Positions 46,034 through 55,052 of a DNA stretch of 64,000 nt are shown piece after piece. A program made the position numbers and the translations under genes. The notes under the pieces were generated by a model that had not been told where the DNA came from, made no database searches, and saw only the letters and a program-made list of their open reading frames with translations. The stretch is from Caldilineae bacterium (GTDB lineage Bacteria; Chloroflexota; Anaerolineae; JAAEKA01): the NCBI GenBank assembly GCA_020634555.1, contig JACKBK010000005.1:1-64000 (forward strand), in the 5' to 3' direction. Numbering within the stretch: the first letter of the stretch is position 1; every line of letters begins with the position of its first letter.

Positions 46034-46771
46034 CTACTCTTCTGCGAAGCCTTCGATGGTCACGAAAATCTCGGGCGGTTTTTTGCCGGCGGGATCGGTC
46101 ACGATATAGATGGCCGGGTAGCGATGCACCAGATGCTCTTGCTGCGGGAATTCCCAGCCCTGCGCTCGCCAGATGATGCGCTTGCTGGCCATGTCGTAGC
46201 CATAGAGTTCCAGCGGAAGGGCGCTGAAGCGCTCGGCGTCGCCGTTGAACCACTTGGTAGAGTCGGCGAAATCAGGCCGGGCGAGGGCGTCCCACTCGTA
46301 GTCGGCCAGCTTGGATGCCCGGTTATCCAGTTCAGCCTGAGCCACAGCCAGTTGGCCCGCCTCGTCCCATTCCAACGGCTGCCAGTTGCCGACCGAGAGC
46401 GTCGAGCCGTCCACCTGGCCCGAGGCATCAACCAGGAGCGGACCGGTAGCGTCAAGCGTGGCGTCATAGCGGCGGCATAGAAGCTGGCCGTCCTGCAGTT
46501 GGCAGAGAGCAAGGGAGCTGTCTCCCGCGCCGTTGGCCCCGTAAAGACCGCGCAGGTTGACGACCGGGCCGTCGGGCAATGGGTCAGCCATCTGAGTGAA
46601 TTGCAACTCGGATGCGTCGTGGAAGACGACCGGAAGGCGGGTGCGCGTCGCCAGCGGCACGCTGGATACCGGCGCGAGGCCCTGGCTACTGCCGCAGCCA
46701 GCCAGCAGGACTGCCATCGATAGAACAAGCAACAGCGGCTTCGCGGCCGCTGCCAGGGTTGGTCTCATCAT
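46034..46771 (-). CDS. Lipoprotein of unknown function
   Basis: 245 residues. Signal with lipobox VLLAGC (C26), then a soluble domain I do not recognise, with an acidic profile and Trp-rich segments (GNWQPLEWDEAGQ, YEWDALARPDFADSTKWF, IIWRAQGWEFPQQEHLVHRY). It ends in PPEIFVTIEGFAEE. The ATG at 46771 follows GGAGAAAACG; an upstream GTG start is less likely. It has its own promoter at 46811-46839. Confidence 0.78.
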   Translation of the reverse strand: MMRPTLAAAAKPLLLVLSMAVLLAGCGSSQGLAPVSSVPLATRTRLPVVFHDASELQFTQMADPLPDGPVVNLRGLYGANGAGDSSLALCQLQDGQLLCRRYDATLDATGPLLVDASGQVDGSTLSVGNWQPLEWDEAGQLAVAQAELDNRASKLADYEWDALARPDFADSTKWFNGDAERFSALPLELYGYDMASKRIIWRAQGWEFPQQEHLVHRYPAIYIVTDPAGKKPPEIFVTIEGFAEE

Positions 46772-46810
46772 CGTTTTCTCCGCGGGCACATCTGTGCGCC
46801 CGGCCTCAAG

Positions 46811-46839
46811 ATGATAGCATAGAAGGGAAGGTGGGTCAA
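46811..46839 (-). promoter_or_regulatory. Promoter of the 46034 lipoprotein gene
   Basis: On the minus strand: -35 TTGACC, a 17-bp spacer and -10 TATCAT, in the short gap after the PlsY gene. The start codon is ~33 nt past the predicted start site. Confidence 0.62.
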
Positions 46840-46852
46840 AGGCGGGCAGCCC

Positions 46853-47470
46853 TCAGTTGTTGGAGAAGAACCGGCCCAGCACGCCTGCGCGCAGATCGGG
46901 CCGGCGCCGGAGGTCCGTCTTGTGGCGCAGGATGAATATCAGGAAGTTGCCACTCCAGACGGCCAGCCACGTCCAGGGCGCGGCGGTAAACAGGAGGAAT
47001 GCCAGCAGCGTTACCATGCCGGCCACGACAGCCCATCCCTCAACCTTCAGCACCAGCAGCCAGACAGCGAACGCTAGCCCCAGAACGACCGGGCCTTGCC
47101 AGGTTGTCAACCCCGTCCAGACGCCGAAGCTGACCGCGAGCGCCTTGCCCCCTTGGAATCTGAGAAAGGGCGAATAGGCGTGCCCCAGGATCGGCGCGAG
47201 ACAGACTGCCACCAGCGCCCATCCCTCAACACCCCCCTGGAAGTTGGCCAGCGCGACAGGGATCAACCCCTTGCAGCCATCCGCCAGGATCGCCACACCC
47301 CCCAGCCACCGGCCGCCAGCCGCAAAAACGTTGGCCGCGCCGGGATTGCCGTCGCCGTATTGGCGGATATCCGTATGCAGGAACACCCTGCCGATCCAGT
47401 ACGACAGCGGCAGCGATCCACACAGGAAGGCGAATGTGATCCACAGCAGGTCGGCGAACAGGGATGTCAT
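46853..47470 (-). CDS. plsY: Glycerol-3-phosphate acyltransferase, PlsY family
   Basis: 205 residues with about five membrane segments. Conserved loops: CGSLPLSYWIGR, the GDGNPGAANVFAAGG phosphate-binding stretch and GHAYSPFLRFQGGKALAVSFG. PlsY transfers acyl groups from acyl-phosphate to glycerol-3-phosphate in membrane phospholipid synthesis. The usual G-x-x-N-x-G motif reads DGNPGAANV. It overlaps the lycopene cyclase gene by 4 bp, so the two membrane-lipid genes are coupled. Confidence 0.9.
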   Translation of the reverse strand: MTSLFADLLWITFAFLCGSLPLSYWIGRVFLHTDIRQYGDGNPGAANVFAAGGRWLGGVAILADGCKGLIPVALANFQGGVEGWALVAVCLAPILGHAYSPFLRFQGGKALAVSFGVWTGLTTWQGPVVLGLAFAVWLLVLKVEGWAVVAGMVTLLAFLLFTAAPWTWLAVWSGNFLIFILRHKTDLRRRPDLRAGVLGRFFSNN

Positions 47471-48282
47471 GCCGGCTTGCCAGCCCGCGGGCTTCTGCGG
47501 TTGCTAAGCCACTGGCCTATCTGGTGAAAGCGCCGGTGGCTTTCGGTTGCCAGGACCAACACCAGCCCAAGCGTGACCAGCGCGTTGGTCATCAGGAAGA
47601 AGATTACTTCCTCCAGCGGCAGCACCCCGCCGATCAGCCAGTGCAGCGACTTCGCCGGGTTGATCTCCCACGTCCCGGAACCGATGGCCAGGTAATCGGC
47701 CAGGCTGAGATAGAGGGTCAGCGAAACGATGGCAAGCAACACCAGCCGGCCGTGGCGGCGCAAGATGTCGCCGCCAAACGCGAACTGCAACATGATGGGA
47801 GGCAGCGCCCAGGCCAGCAGCAGGCTGAGGTAGGCGCCGGGCTGCCAGCCGGACACCAGCAGCGCCATGCTGCCCACCCAGATGACGCCTAGGATCACCA
47901 CGGGAACGATTCGCCAGTTGCGCTGTAAGGGCGGCGGATCGGGGTTGACCGGCAGCCTGCGCAGCAGAAAGACGATCCACAGGCCGGCCATGATGGTTTG
48001 CACCACAAAGAAGGTGTATTCTTCAATGGGTACCCAGCCAAGGACGATCCCTGTCACCAGCGCCGGATCGTAGGTCCAGACGCCGGTAGCCACCAGATAG
48101 TTGTCCCAAGGCGTGGTGTAGACCACGGCCACGGCCACGTGCAGCAGTATCCCGGCCCAGGCGGGCCAGCCGCGGAAGTTAGCGGGGATCGGCTTGCCGC
48201 GCCGGTAGTCCAGCCAGCTAACAATTCCGAGAACGACGATGGGGATGCCGAGAAAGCGGAGGAGAAACCCGAAGTAGGTCAT
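47467..48282 (-). CDS. Lycopene cyclase, fused CrtYc/CrtYd type
   Basis: A 271-residue membrane protein with two homologous halves, each with about three helices. The paired motifs TPWDNYLVATGVW ... VPIEEYTFFVVQT in the first half and LPLEEVIFFLMTN in the second are the glutamate-containing signatures of heterodimer-derived lycopene beta-cyclases. It would cyclise lycopene ends to form beta- (or gamma-) carotene. No other carotenoid gene is in the window. It overlaps plsY. Confidence 0.88.
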   Translation of the reverse strand: MTYFGFLLRFLGIPIVVLGIVSWLDYRRGKPIPANFRGWPAWAGILLHVAVAVVYTTPWDNYLVATGVWTYDPALVTGIVLGWVPIEEYTFFVVQTIMAGLWIVFLLRRLPVNPDPPPLQRNWRIVPVVILGVIWVGSMALLVSGWQPGAYLSLLLAWALPPIMLQFAFGGDILRRHGRLVLLAIVSLTLYLSLADYLAIGSGTWEINPAKSLHWLIGGVLPLEEVIFFLMTNALVTLGLVLVLATESHRRFHQIGQWLSNRRSPRAGKPA

Positions 48283-48396
48283 GGGTCGGTGAACAACCGG
48301 CAGTGACCGGTGAACAGTGTGCGGTGGAACGGCGGCCGGTCTTAAAATATGAGGGGTTCTTTTCGGATCACCTTTGCAAAAAGGAACTGCTCACCG

Positions 48397-48461
48397 GTCA
48401 TTCCCGCGAAGGCGGGAATCCATACGCTGCAAACCTGGATTCCCGCCTTCGCGGGAATGAC
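48397..48461. repeat. Complete REP palindrome (reference copy)
   Basis: Two perfectly complementary 25-bp arms (48397-48421 and 48437-48461, starting GTCATTCCCGCGAAGGCGGG) enclose the loop ATACGCTGCAAACCT. It lies just downstream of the GDPD gene. Flanking it are short complementary pieces, GTGACCGGTGAACAGT near 48303 and ACTGCTCACCGGTCA near 48386. Confidence 0.9.
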
Positions 48462-48480
48462 AACGCTTGTAAGATGACAG

Positions 48481-49368
48481 TTACTGCAAAAGCTCCATCA
48501 GCAAATCTGGCCGGTCGGTGATGATGCCGTCCACGCCGAGGTCGATCATGCGCTGCATGTCATCCACCTCGTTGATGGTCCAGGCGTGTACATCCATGCC
48601 GCGCTTGTGGGCGTCATCGACAAAACCTGCTGTCAGGACGCGCAGCCCGGCGCGTTTTTCGGGAACCTGCACGGCAGCGGCTGGGGGCGAATAGGTTCCG
48701 CCCTGTAAGAGTTTGTGGCGAACAAAGAAGTCGATGACCTCGTTCTGCGCCAGAGAGGTTGTTACCTCAGGGCACAGCGCGCGGAACTGATCCATCGCGT
48801 CCTGGTGAAAGGACGCGACCAACACCTTGTCTGTCATGCCGTAGTCGCGGATCGCCTGGCAGAACAGCTCGGCCACCGGCTGCGACTCCACCAGCTTGAT
48901 CTCGATGTTCATTGGCATGTCGGGGAACGCGCTGAACACCTCGTCCAGGCTGGCTGGCGTGATTCCCTGGCCGCGGAAGGGGTAGGTCTGCCCGCCGTCA
49001 TCGGTCCAGTAGTAGCCACCATCCAGCGCCTTGAACTCGGCCAGCGTCATTTCCTCGATCTTGCCCGTGCCATCGGTGGTGCGGTCCACAGTTTCGTCGT
49101 GCATCAGCACCAGCTTGCCGTCGGCCGTTGCGTGCAGATCCATCTCCAGCATGTCGACACCCAGCGCGACGGCGTGCTCGTAGGCATACATCGTGTTGCT
49201 GGGCCAGACTTCCTCGCCGCCCTGGTGCGCGATGACCAGCGGCCGCGGCGCGTCGGGCAGACAGGGCGGGCAAGCCGGCGCAGCCTGAGCCGTCAGGTGG
49301 AGTACGGCGATAACCGCCACTAATACGACACCGACGACGAGAATAACGGCGAGGATTTTCGAGCGCAC
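48481..49368 (-). CDS. Glycerophosphodiester phosphodiesterase, membrane-anchored or secreted
   Basis: 295 residues. An N-terminal hydrophobic segment (ILAVILVVGVVLVAVIAVL) serves as signal or anchor, then the GDPD TIM barrel: VIAHQGGEEVWPSNTMYAYEH (the catalytic His/Arg motif is altered, HQGGE for HRG), MLEMDLHATADGKLVLMHDE with the second His, IEIKLVES and VHAWTINEVDDMQRMIDLGVDGIITDRP. It hydrolyses glycerophosphodiesters from lipid turnover. The GTG at 49368 was selected because AGGAGG lies 6 bp upstream; the longer frame adds non-family residues. Confidence 0.9.
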   Translation of the reverse strand: MRSKILAVILVVGVVLVAVIAVLHLTAQAAPACPPCLPDAPRPLVIAHQGGEEVWPSNTMYAYEHAVALGVDMLEMDLHATADGKLVLMHDETVDRTTDGTGKIEEMTLAEFKALDGGYYWTDDGGQTYPFRGQGITPASLDEVFSAFPDMPMNIEIKLVESQPVAELFCQAIRDYGMTDKVLVASFHQDAMDQFRALCPEVTTSLAQNEVIDFFVRHKLLQGGTYSPPAAAVQVPEKRAGLRVLTAGFVDDAHKRGMDVHAWTINEVDDMQRMIDLGVDGIITDRPDLLMELLQ

Positions 49369-49423
49369 TGCAAGCCTCCTGGGTACAATGGATAGTCGCG
49401 ACAATCGAGTTGAGAACGACGGC

Positions 49424-49452
49424 ATCATACCATCAAGACCGCAAACTGCCAA
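49424..49452 (-). promoter_or_regulatory. Promoter of the GDPD gene
   Basis: On the minus strand: -35 TTGGCA, a 17-bp spacer and -10 TATGAT, about 55 bp upstream of the GTG start. Confidence 0.6.
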
Positions 49453-49618
49453 TGCAAGTTGAGTTCAGGAGGTACTTAAGGATAAAACGAGACCTCGCTT
49501 TTGTGTGTCATGCTGAGGGCCGCCGAAGCATCTCTCCGGGCATTGCAGGTTGAGATTCTTCGGCGCAGACGACTTGTAACGACAAAGTCTCGGCGTCGTG
49601 TTAGTCTGTAACGAGCAA

Positions 49619-49662
49619 GTGTGAGAGACGCCGCAGCGTTGCTGCCACGGCGCCCCTCACAC
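49619..49662. other. Segmented hairpin in the 343-bp gap upstream of GDPD
   Basis: Nested complementary pieces GTGTGAG/CTCACAC, CGCCG/CGGCG and CAGC/GCTG fold into one interrupted stem with a GTT loop. It lies between the promoter of GDPD and the end of the fasciclin gene, on the 3' side of the latter. A part of a dispersed repeat (CGAAGCATCTCTCC ... GAGATTCTTCGG) lies at 49520-49565. It may be a terminator or a small structured RNA; nothing decides. Confidence 0.4.
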
Positions 49663-49711
49663 CCACAAGGAGGTTCCAAGCTAGAGAGCGCCGCCCGAAG
49701 GCGGGCCCCTG

Positions 49712-50866
49712 CTAGTTGGCTATGGTGAAAGTCACGATCTGCTCGTCGTAGTTGCTGTCTTCCTTGACCAGGCGCAAGCTGAAGGCATGGTCCCCGTCAG
49801 GAAGATTGGTGGTGTCAAGCGAAAGTGTTGCCTCGCCCGCGTCCTCGCCAGAGGCAACCCAGATCTTGCCGCTGTCATCGCCGCCAGGCAGGATGAAGAG
49901 GTCCCAGCGTACGTAGGGGCTGCCGGGGAAGACGGCGGTCACGTCAACTGTCCCGCTTAGCGTCGCGCCGTCTGCCGGTGCAATAATCCCGGTACTGGAA
50001 GTGTTGGCAGGAGTGGATGCCGTCGCGGCGGCGTCAGAGCTGGCTGGAGGCAGGATCACCGCGTCGATGACGTGGATCACGCCGTTGCTGGCTTCGATGT
50101 CAGTTGTGACGATGTTGGCATCATTGATCTTCACAGCGCCATCGGCTACAGTGAAGCTGACAGTGCTGCCTTGCAGCGTCTCAGCCGTCAGGCCATCAGT
50201 CACGTCAGCCGCCATGACCTTGCCCGGTACGACGTGGTAGAGCAAAATGTTCGCCAGCGCCGCGGGATCAGCCAGCAGGCTCTCCAGCGTGCCTTCCGGC
50301 AGTGCCGCAAACGCATCCTCAGTCGGCGCAAACACAGTGAACGGACCGGCACCCTTGAGCGCATCCACTAGATCCGCAGCCTGGACAGCCGCTACCAGGG
50401 TAGGGAAGCTGCCAGCCGCCACAGCGGTATCTACGATGTCCGATCCTGTAGCCTCAGTCGAGGCGGACGGGGCGGCAGCGGCCGGAGCGCCGTTGTTGTT
50501 GATGGTGAAAGTGACGATCTGCTCATCATAGTTGCTGTCTGCTTTGACCAGGCGCAGGCTGAAGGCATGGTCCCCGTCGGGATATTGGGTAGTGTCGAGG
50601 GGAAGCGTTGCCTCGCCGGCATCCTCACCTGACGCGACCCAGATCTTACCGCTGTCATCACCGCCAGGCAGAATGAACAGATCCCAGCGCACATACGGGC
50701 TGCCAGGGAAGACTGCCGTCACGTCAACGACGCCGCTCAATGTTGCACCGTCCTCCGGGGTAACGATACCGGTGTTGGACTGAGCGCCGGCTGTAGCGGG
50801 GAGCGTGAGCGCGATAATCATCAACGCTGCGACCAATGCTCGCCACCAACTGTTTTTTGTGTTCAT
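49712..50866 (-). CDS. Secreted fasciclin (FAS1) protein flanked by two near-identical repeat domains
   Basis: 384 residues. Signal peptide (cleavage near TAGAQS), repeat domain 1 (~34-122), Ala/Pro linker, FAS1 domain (~140-275, with [32 protein letters not shown] and [12 protein letters not shown]), linker, repeat domain 2 (~295-383). The two repeat domains share all but about five of ~78 residues ([40 protein letters not shown]) and look like Ig-like beta sandwiches. FAS1 proteins mediate adhesion. The start at 50866 follows CAGGAGAACCCACG. Confidence 0.88.
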   Translation of the reverse strand: MNTKNSWWRALVAALMIIALTLPATAGAQSNTGIVTPEDGATLSGVVDVTAVFPGSPYVRWDLFILPGGDDSGKIWVASGEDAGEATLPLDTTQYPDGDHAFSLRLVKADSNYDEQIVTFTINNNGAPAAAAPSASTEATGSDIVDTAVAAGSFPTLVAAVQAADLVDALKGAGPFTVFAPTEDAFAALPEGTLESLLADPAALANILLYHVVPGKVMAADVTDGLTAETLQGSTVSFTVADGAVKINDANIVTTDIEASNGVIHVIDAVILPPASSDAAATASTPANTSSTGIIAPADGATLSGTVDVTAVFPGSPYVRWDLFILPGGDDSGKIWVASGEDAGEATLSLDTTNLPDGDHAFSLRLVKEDSNYDEQIVTFTIAN

Positions 50867-51080
50867 CGTGGGTTCTCCTGTTTTTTTGTTTAGTTGTGAT
50901 TTTGTTGGCTCGATTGCCAACTGACTATATATTGTTTATATTATTTATAGTTTGTGTTCAGTAATCGATTATCCTTTTGCGAATGCACTGTCCAGCTTTT
51001 CTTCTGGATCGTCCAGCGCTGTGGTTGGTGTCTCATTGAGTCTTTGATGGAAATGCTTGATACCGGCTTTAGCAACAAAT

Positions 51081-51113
51081 AAAAACACCGCCGGAGCTAT
51101 TGCTCCGGCGGTG
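51081..51113 (-). terminator. Rho-independent terminator of the 51159 gene
   Basis: Perfect 12-bp stem CACCGCCGGAGC / GCTCCGGCGGTG with a 4-nt loop, followed on the minus strand by TTTTTATTTG. The gap 50867-51080 between it and the fasciclin start is AT-rich (TATATATTGTTTATATTATT) and probably holds that gene's promoter. Confidence 0.92.
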
Positions 51114-51158
51114 ACACGGATCTAGAAGTTTTCGCGCCCCACAGACGCGTGCGATCAC

Positions 51159-51629
51159 CTACTCCGTGGGCAGTTCGTCCCAATCGCTGACCGACCATGC
51201 GCCGACCACCATGATCAGGCGTAGCTCGTCCTCGACTGCAAACACCAGCGCCAGGTCGCCCTCGTCGGTCTCGGCCACCTCGTAGAGCACGCCGCCGGCT
51301 CCGGCCATATCGACCAGTGCAGCTTCCAGCGCCTCCAGACCGGTGATTGGCTCGGCGCTCTCGGAACGAAACAGGCTGACGCCGTATAGCTCCAGCAGCG
51401 TGTTGTCGTCCAGGTAGATGTCGATGTCAATCACCTGACGATCTTCGGGAGTCGGCGGTGTCTCTTCTAGCTCATCGGCCAGGGAAGCGCTCCAGAAAGC
51501 AAGCTCTGCAATCGCCGCGCCTTCGGAGGCGGCCAGCTCTTCGTAGGCTTCCTCTGTCAACTCCATCTGCAAGACGTCTTCCATCAGTTCGTCGTTGCTT
51601 TCGTCGTAACCATTGTTTGATGTCATCAT
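51159..51629 (-). CDS. Hypothetical acidic protein
   Basis: 156 residues with a strong excess of Glu/Asp (MEDVLQMELTEEAYEELAASEG; VIDIDIYLDDNTLLELYG). No signal peptide or membrane segment. The C-terminal half alternates short strands and helices (GGVLYEVAETDEGDLALVFA, RLIMVVGAWSVSDWDELP). No family recognised. GAGGAAA precedes the paired ATG codons at 51629/51626. It is transcribed alone and closed by a strong terminator. Confidence 0.72.
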   Translation of the reverse strand: MMTSNNGYDESNDELMEDVLQMELTEEAYEELAASEGAAIAELAFWSASLADELEETPPTPEDRQVIDIDIYLDDNTLLELYGVSLFRSESAEPITGLEALEAALVDMAGAGGVLYEVAETDEGDLALVFAVEDELRLIMVVGAWSVSDWDELPTE

Positions 51630-51665
51630 TTTCCTCTGTTTTGGTAACCGCTTAACTTAGCGTCA

Positions 51666-51697
51666 TGTCGTCATTCCCGCCTTCGCTGGAATGACGG
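51666..51697. repeat. Single REP arm pair
   Basis: GTCATTCCCGCCTTCGCTGG followed by AATGACGGG, a short palindrome of the same REP family as 48397, between the acidic protein and the peptidase gene. Confidence 0.75.
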
Positions 51698-51725
51698 GTG
51701 AGTAGTACCTTGTTTTGTGGTGTGA

Positions 51726-52730
51726 TCAGGCCGGGCTGACGATCATTCGCGATGGTATCGTCGCACGTTCCACCAAATCGCCCACCGCCCTGAACCTATA
51801 GAATTGCACCGGAACGCCGCGATCCACAAACAGACTGGGACCTTCCTGAAAGTGATAATGCAGATGCGGGCCGGGCGAATGACCGGAGTTGCCAACGGCC
51901 GCGATCCGCTGGCCGCGCTTCACCATTTGTCCCTCCTCGACAGCGATGCTGCCGGCCTGCAGGTGCGCCAGATAGCTGAACTCGCCGTAGCCGTGGCCGA
52001 TCACCACAACGTTGCCGGCCAGCCGGGTCGGATCGTCGGCGATTTCGCCGGCGTCCAGCGGCTGGCCTGGCGCCTGATCGGGCATGTCGTCGCGCACCAT
52101 CACGATCTTGCCGCCGGCCGGCGCGGCCACCGGCTGGCCGAAGCTGTAGTGGTCCGCGTTGCTTCTGCCATCGCCGGCAAAGGTGCGACCCTCCGGTCCG
52201 AGGCGCACGAAGTCGTAGGCGAAGGGCCAACTCACCGGCTCGGCCTTGTGCGACGAGCTCCAGTCGTTGCCGGTGATCGCCCACCACGTTCCGTTCGTGA
52301 AGGGCAGGTGAATCTTGGCTCGCTGCTGTGGATAGACCAGCGGCACGTCAAGCGAGGCAGAGACGCCCACACGCGTGGAAGCCTCAAACCCGGCGACGCT
52401 GATGCGCAGGCGGCTCAGCGGCTGTGCGCCCTGCTCCAGAAAATAGCAGCGAGGCAGCACCAGCCCTAACCCGGGCGCAACGCCGAACTGGCCGCGGGTC
52501 AACTCCTCCATTGCTGCCTCGCCCAGACGCTGACGCACGAACGACACATGGTCGTTTTGGTCGAAAGCCCGCCAGACCACGTCGGTCAAAACCACCGGCG
52601 CAGTGGCCGTGATCCCGACGTCCAGCGCGAATTCCTGCACAGGCCCCAGGCCGGGGTGCGGCAATGTATCGTAAAGCGCAACGTAGAGCTGCGACGGCCT
52701 GGATTCGATCTGTAGCGCAGCCTCAGTCAC
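51726..52730 (-). CDS. M23-family (LytM-like) metallopeptidase
   Basis: 334 residues. The N-terminal half is beta-rich and unassigned; the C-terminal ~180 residues are the M23 peptidase core: HYSFGQPVAAPAGGKIVMV, GNVVVIGHGYGEFSYLAHLQ, VKRGQRIAAVGNSGHSPGPH and the zinc-binding LHYHFQ. M23 enzymes cut peptidoglycan cross-bridges. No signal peptide is evident, unusual for a cell-wall enzyme; a non-wall role or non-classical export is possible. Confidence 0.87.
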   Translation of the reverse strand: MTEAALQIESRPSQLYVALYDTLPHPGLGPVQEFALDVGITATAPVVLTDVVWRAFDQNDHVSFVRQRLGEAAMEELTRGQFGVAPGLGLVLPRCYFLEQGAQPLSRLRISVAGFEASTRVGVSASLDVPLVYPQQRAKIHLPFTNGTWWAITGNDWSSSHKAEPVSWPFAYDFVRLGPEGRTFAGDGRSNADHYSFGQPVAAPAGGKIVMVRDDMPDQAPGQPLDAGEIADDPTRLAGNVVVIGHGYGEFSYLAHLQAGSIAVEEGQMVKRGQRIAAVGNSGHSPGPHLHYHFQEGPSLFVDRGVPVQFYRFRAVGDLVERATIPSRMIVSPA

Positions 52731-54209
52731 GCGTTTTCACCTCAAAATTTGAGATGGTCTGCTCCGAAAAAAACCGCGCAGCCTGGCACTCCAGGGGTAT
52801 CTCGGCAGATCGACACCAAAAGGCGCAAGCCCAAGATCGGTCAACTCGTCTTCGGGGTTTAGACGCTACCCGGCGTTGCCTGGGGTTTCAGACGCGTCGA
52901 TGGGAACATGGCCGTTTGCCTCGGCGATGATGTTCTCGTGGTCACCAGGTCTGAAAACACGCGCCAGATGCGGCGTGCGGTTTTCTCGATGCCCTCGTCG
53001 CTGTGGGTGGCGGCCGACGCTCGGAGAGAACGATAGACGTCCAGCTCGGCGATGATGTCGCGAATTCAGCAGCCAGGCGGCGATTGGTGGTCTCGCTGGT
53101 AGATCACTGGCGCTTCCATGTCGCCATGGGGAACTCAGGTAGTGTTCTCGATAGAGCTGATTGAAGCTGATCTGCGCCCAGATGTCTACCGGCATTGTAC
53201 AATCATCAAAGGCTGGTTGGCCTGCAGAAATACCGCTCCAGCGTCACTACCTCACGACGGTGTTATTGCCTCGAACGGGTTCATGGCCTTACCGGGGCTT
53301 GCCCAGATCGGCATTTTAACGGTGATGTGCTCGAAACCGACGCGCCAATTGGATCTGCCTCGTCGTTGAAATCGGGGCGGAAGCTTTGCCAGCATCTGAT
53401 GTCGAAATTCTTTTAACCAGCACCGGAACGTTCGTGGGCATAGTCTGTTGCTCACAATATAAAGCCCTGGACAGCCTGATCGCGGGTGACGTGGGTGTAT
53501 CACAGGCTGAAAACAAAACGACATTCCACCAGTCACGCAATACGAGATACTGATCGCCAGCCGCCGGAAGCCGTATATTGGTCTGCTTTCTCAATAATCA
53601 AGGCCAGTGGCGGGCATCCCAGGTATTGCCCGCCACCGGCAAACTTGCTGAACTCGTTCCGGTGTCGTTATCTGCGGATGCGGTTGCGAGTTTGCCGTAG
53701 CCGCCGCGCCGGAAATAGGTGGCAATGTCAGCCAGAAAGCCGAGGCCGACGATCACTGCCCAACCGAAGCCGCAAACACCGTTACAAATTAAACGCCAGC
53801 AGGTATGCCAACGTGGTCCAGGCGGAAGATGAACTGGGGCGGCCAGCAGGAAGCTGTTGATGGCGCGTTGGATCGCATCGGCAACGGAGCACACGATGAT
53901 AGCGCAGGCTGAAGACAGCAAAACGGTAACGAAACAACACATGATCTCACTCGCCCAAAAAGGCCAAAAGCGATGTTGATCAGCCGCTCATGTTCAGGCT
54001 TAAGTGCTCAGGCTGGTCTCTCGACCGTTGCCATGCCGGGGCGGCAGTGGCGACGGCGATAACTATGGACCCAACCAACATTTTACCATGATTTGGGAGG
54101 ACACGCAAGCGCCCTTTGCACATAACACAGATCGCGGCCTTCCGGGTCAGGTATGTTATACTATGGCGGCTGTTCTTGCGGCCGGCATTCTACGGAAGCT
54201 CATTCTCTG
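52731..54209. other. Gene-poor, apparently decayed tract
   Basis: No intact gene is convincing. Coding-like fragments occur on the minus strand in shifting frames: around 52950-53080 (ELDVYRSLRASAATHSDEGI and EKTARRIWRVFSDL), 53150-53190 (ISFNQLYREHYLS) and 53590-53945 (GFGWAVIVGLGFLADIATYF). The pattern suggests one or more pseudogenes broken by several indels. I cannot name their families. Confidence 0.5.
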
Positions 54210-54931
54210 GTTTTGCTGCCGTCCTGCCAACGTATAGCTGGGCAGGGACAACATCGGCCCGCTCATCGCCGGCACTGGATGCCAATGCTGCGCCCTGCAT
54301 ATGGTGCTGGTGGTGGACGACAACTCACCCGGCGGCACCTGGCAGGTCGTGAGGAGGAGACCAGGCAGGTTGTCGCGTCGCCCTGGTTCCTAGAATCGAC
54401 GAGTCAGGACTGACCAACCATCCGGCGCAGCATCGACGATACCATCGACAATCACGGCGTCGGTGGTTACCTGGATGGACTGCGACCTGTCCATACGCGG
54501 GATATGCCGCGATTGGTGGCGGCTGCGTGCGCAACGGCGGATGGCGTCGGCTGCGCTGGATATCCGGCGGCTCGGACGTGGCCCACGGATTCATGGCGCG
54601 CACGCTGAGCTGGACCATCAACCACTACGCCATGGCGCTGCTGGGTAGTGGCGTCCACGACTATACCAGCGGCTTCATCGCTGGCCGCGCAGAGGTGTTT
54701 CGGCAGATCCGCCTGCGCGGCGACTACGGTGAATACTGCATCGACCTGCTGGGCCGCGCCCAGCGCGCCGGATTCAATGTTGTCGAGGTTCCGTATGTCT
54801 GTGTGCCGCGTACAGCCGGCGACAGCAAGACCGGCGCCAACCTGTGGGACTATCTCGTGAAGGGGCGCAAGTACGTGAGCGCAGCCTGGCGAGTACGACG
54901 TGAAACGCGAAACGTGATGCGTGAAACGTGA
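54210..54931 (+). pseudogene. Frameshifted family-2 glycosyltransferase (dolichol-phosphate-mannose-synthase-like)
   Basis: Pieces of a GT2 enzyme occur in order but in different frames: VLPTY with a broken continuation near 54221, the donor-binding VLVVDDNSPGGTWQV near 54302, PRLVAA near 54510, then an intact C-terminal half (GGSDVAHGFMARTLSWTINH, VHDYTSGFIAGRAEVF, CIDLLGRAQRAGFNVVEVPY). At least three indels are needed to restore one frame. The 3' end runs into the CGTGAAA heptamer array, which supplies the stop codon. Confidence 0.82.
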
Positions 54932-55021
54932 AGCGTGAAGCGTGAAACGTGATGCGTCTTTGTGATGAAGCTGTGACTGCCGCTTTGTTCCGAATCACGT
55001 TTCACGTATTACGCATCACGG
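54899..55021. repeat. Inverted CGTGAAA heptamer array (copy 3, longest)
   Basis: Eight consecutive 7-bp units (CGTGAAA, CGCGAAA, CGTGATG, CGTGAAA, CGTGAAG, CGTGAAG, CGTGAAA, CGTGATG) from 54899 to 54954 are followed by a ~40-bp spacer and a complementary right arm (TCACGTTTCACG, then TTACGCATCACG) ending near 55020. Confidence 0.92.
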
Positions 55022-55052
55022 GTTAATCTCAAGTAACGAAGGCATCCAACCC

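Noticed and set aside
48397..48461. Palindrome as a rho-independent terminator
   Set aside because: The same sequence recurs in other gaps in either orientation without T runs, so it is a REP repeat first, though it may stop transcription.
53118..53369. 83-codon plus-strand frame in the decayed tract
   Set aside because: No coding features; the better coding-like fragments are on the opposite strand in broken frames.
54899..54954. Short direct repeats resembling a CRISPR array
   Set aside because: Units are 7 bp with no spacers and no cas genes nearby.
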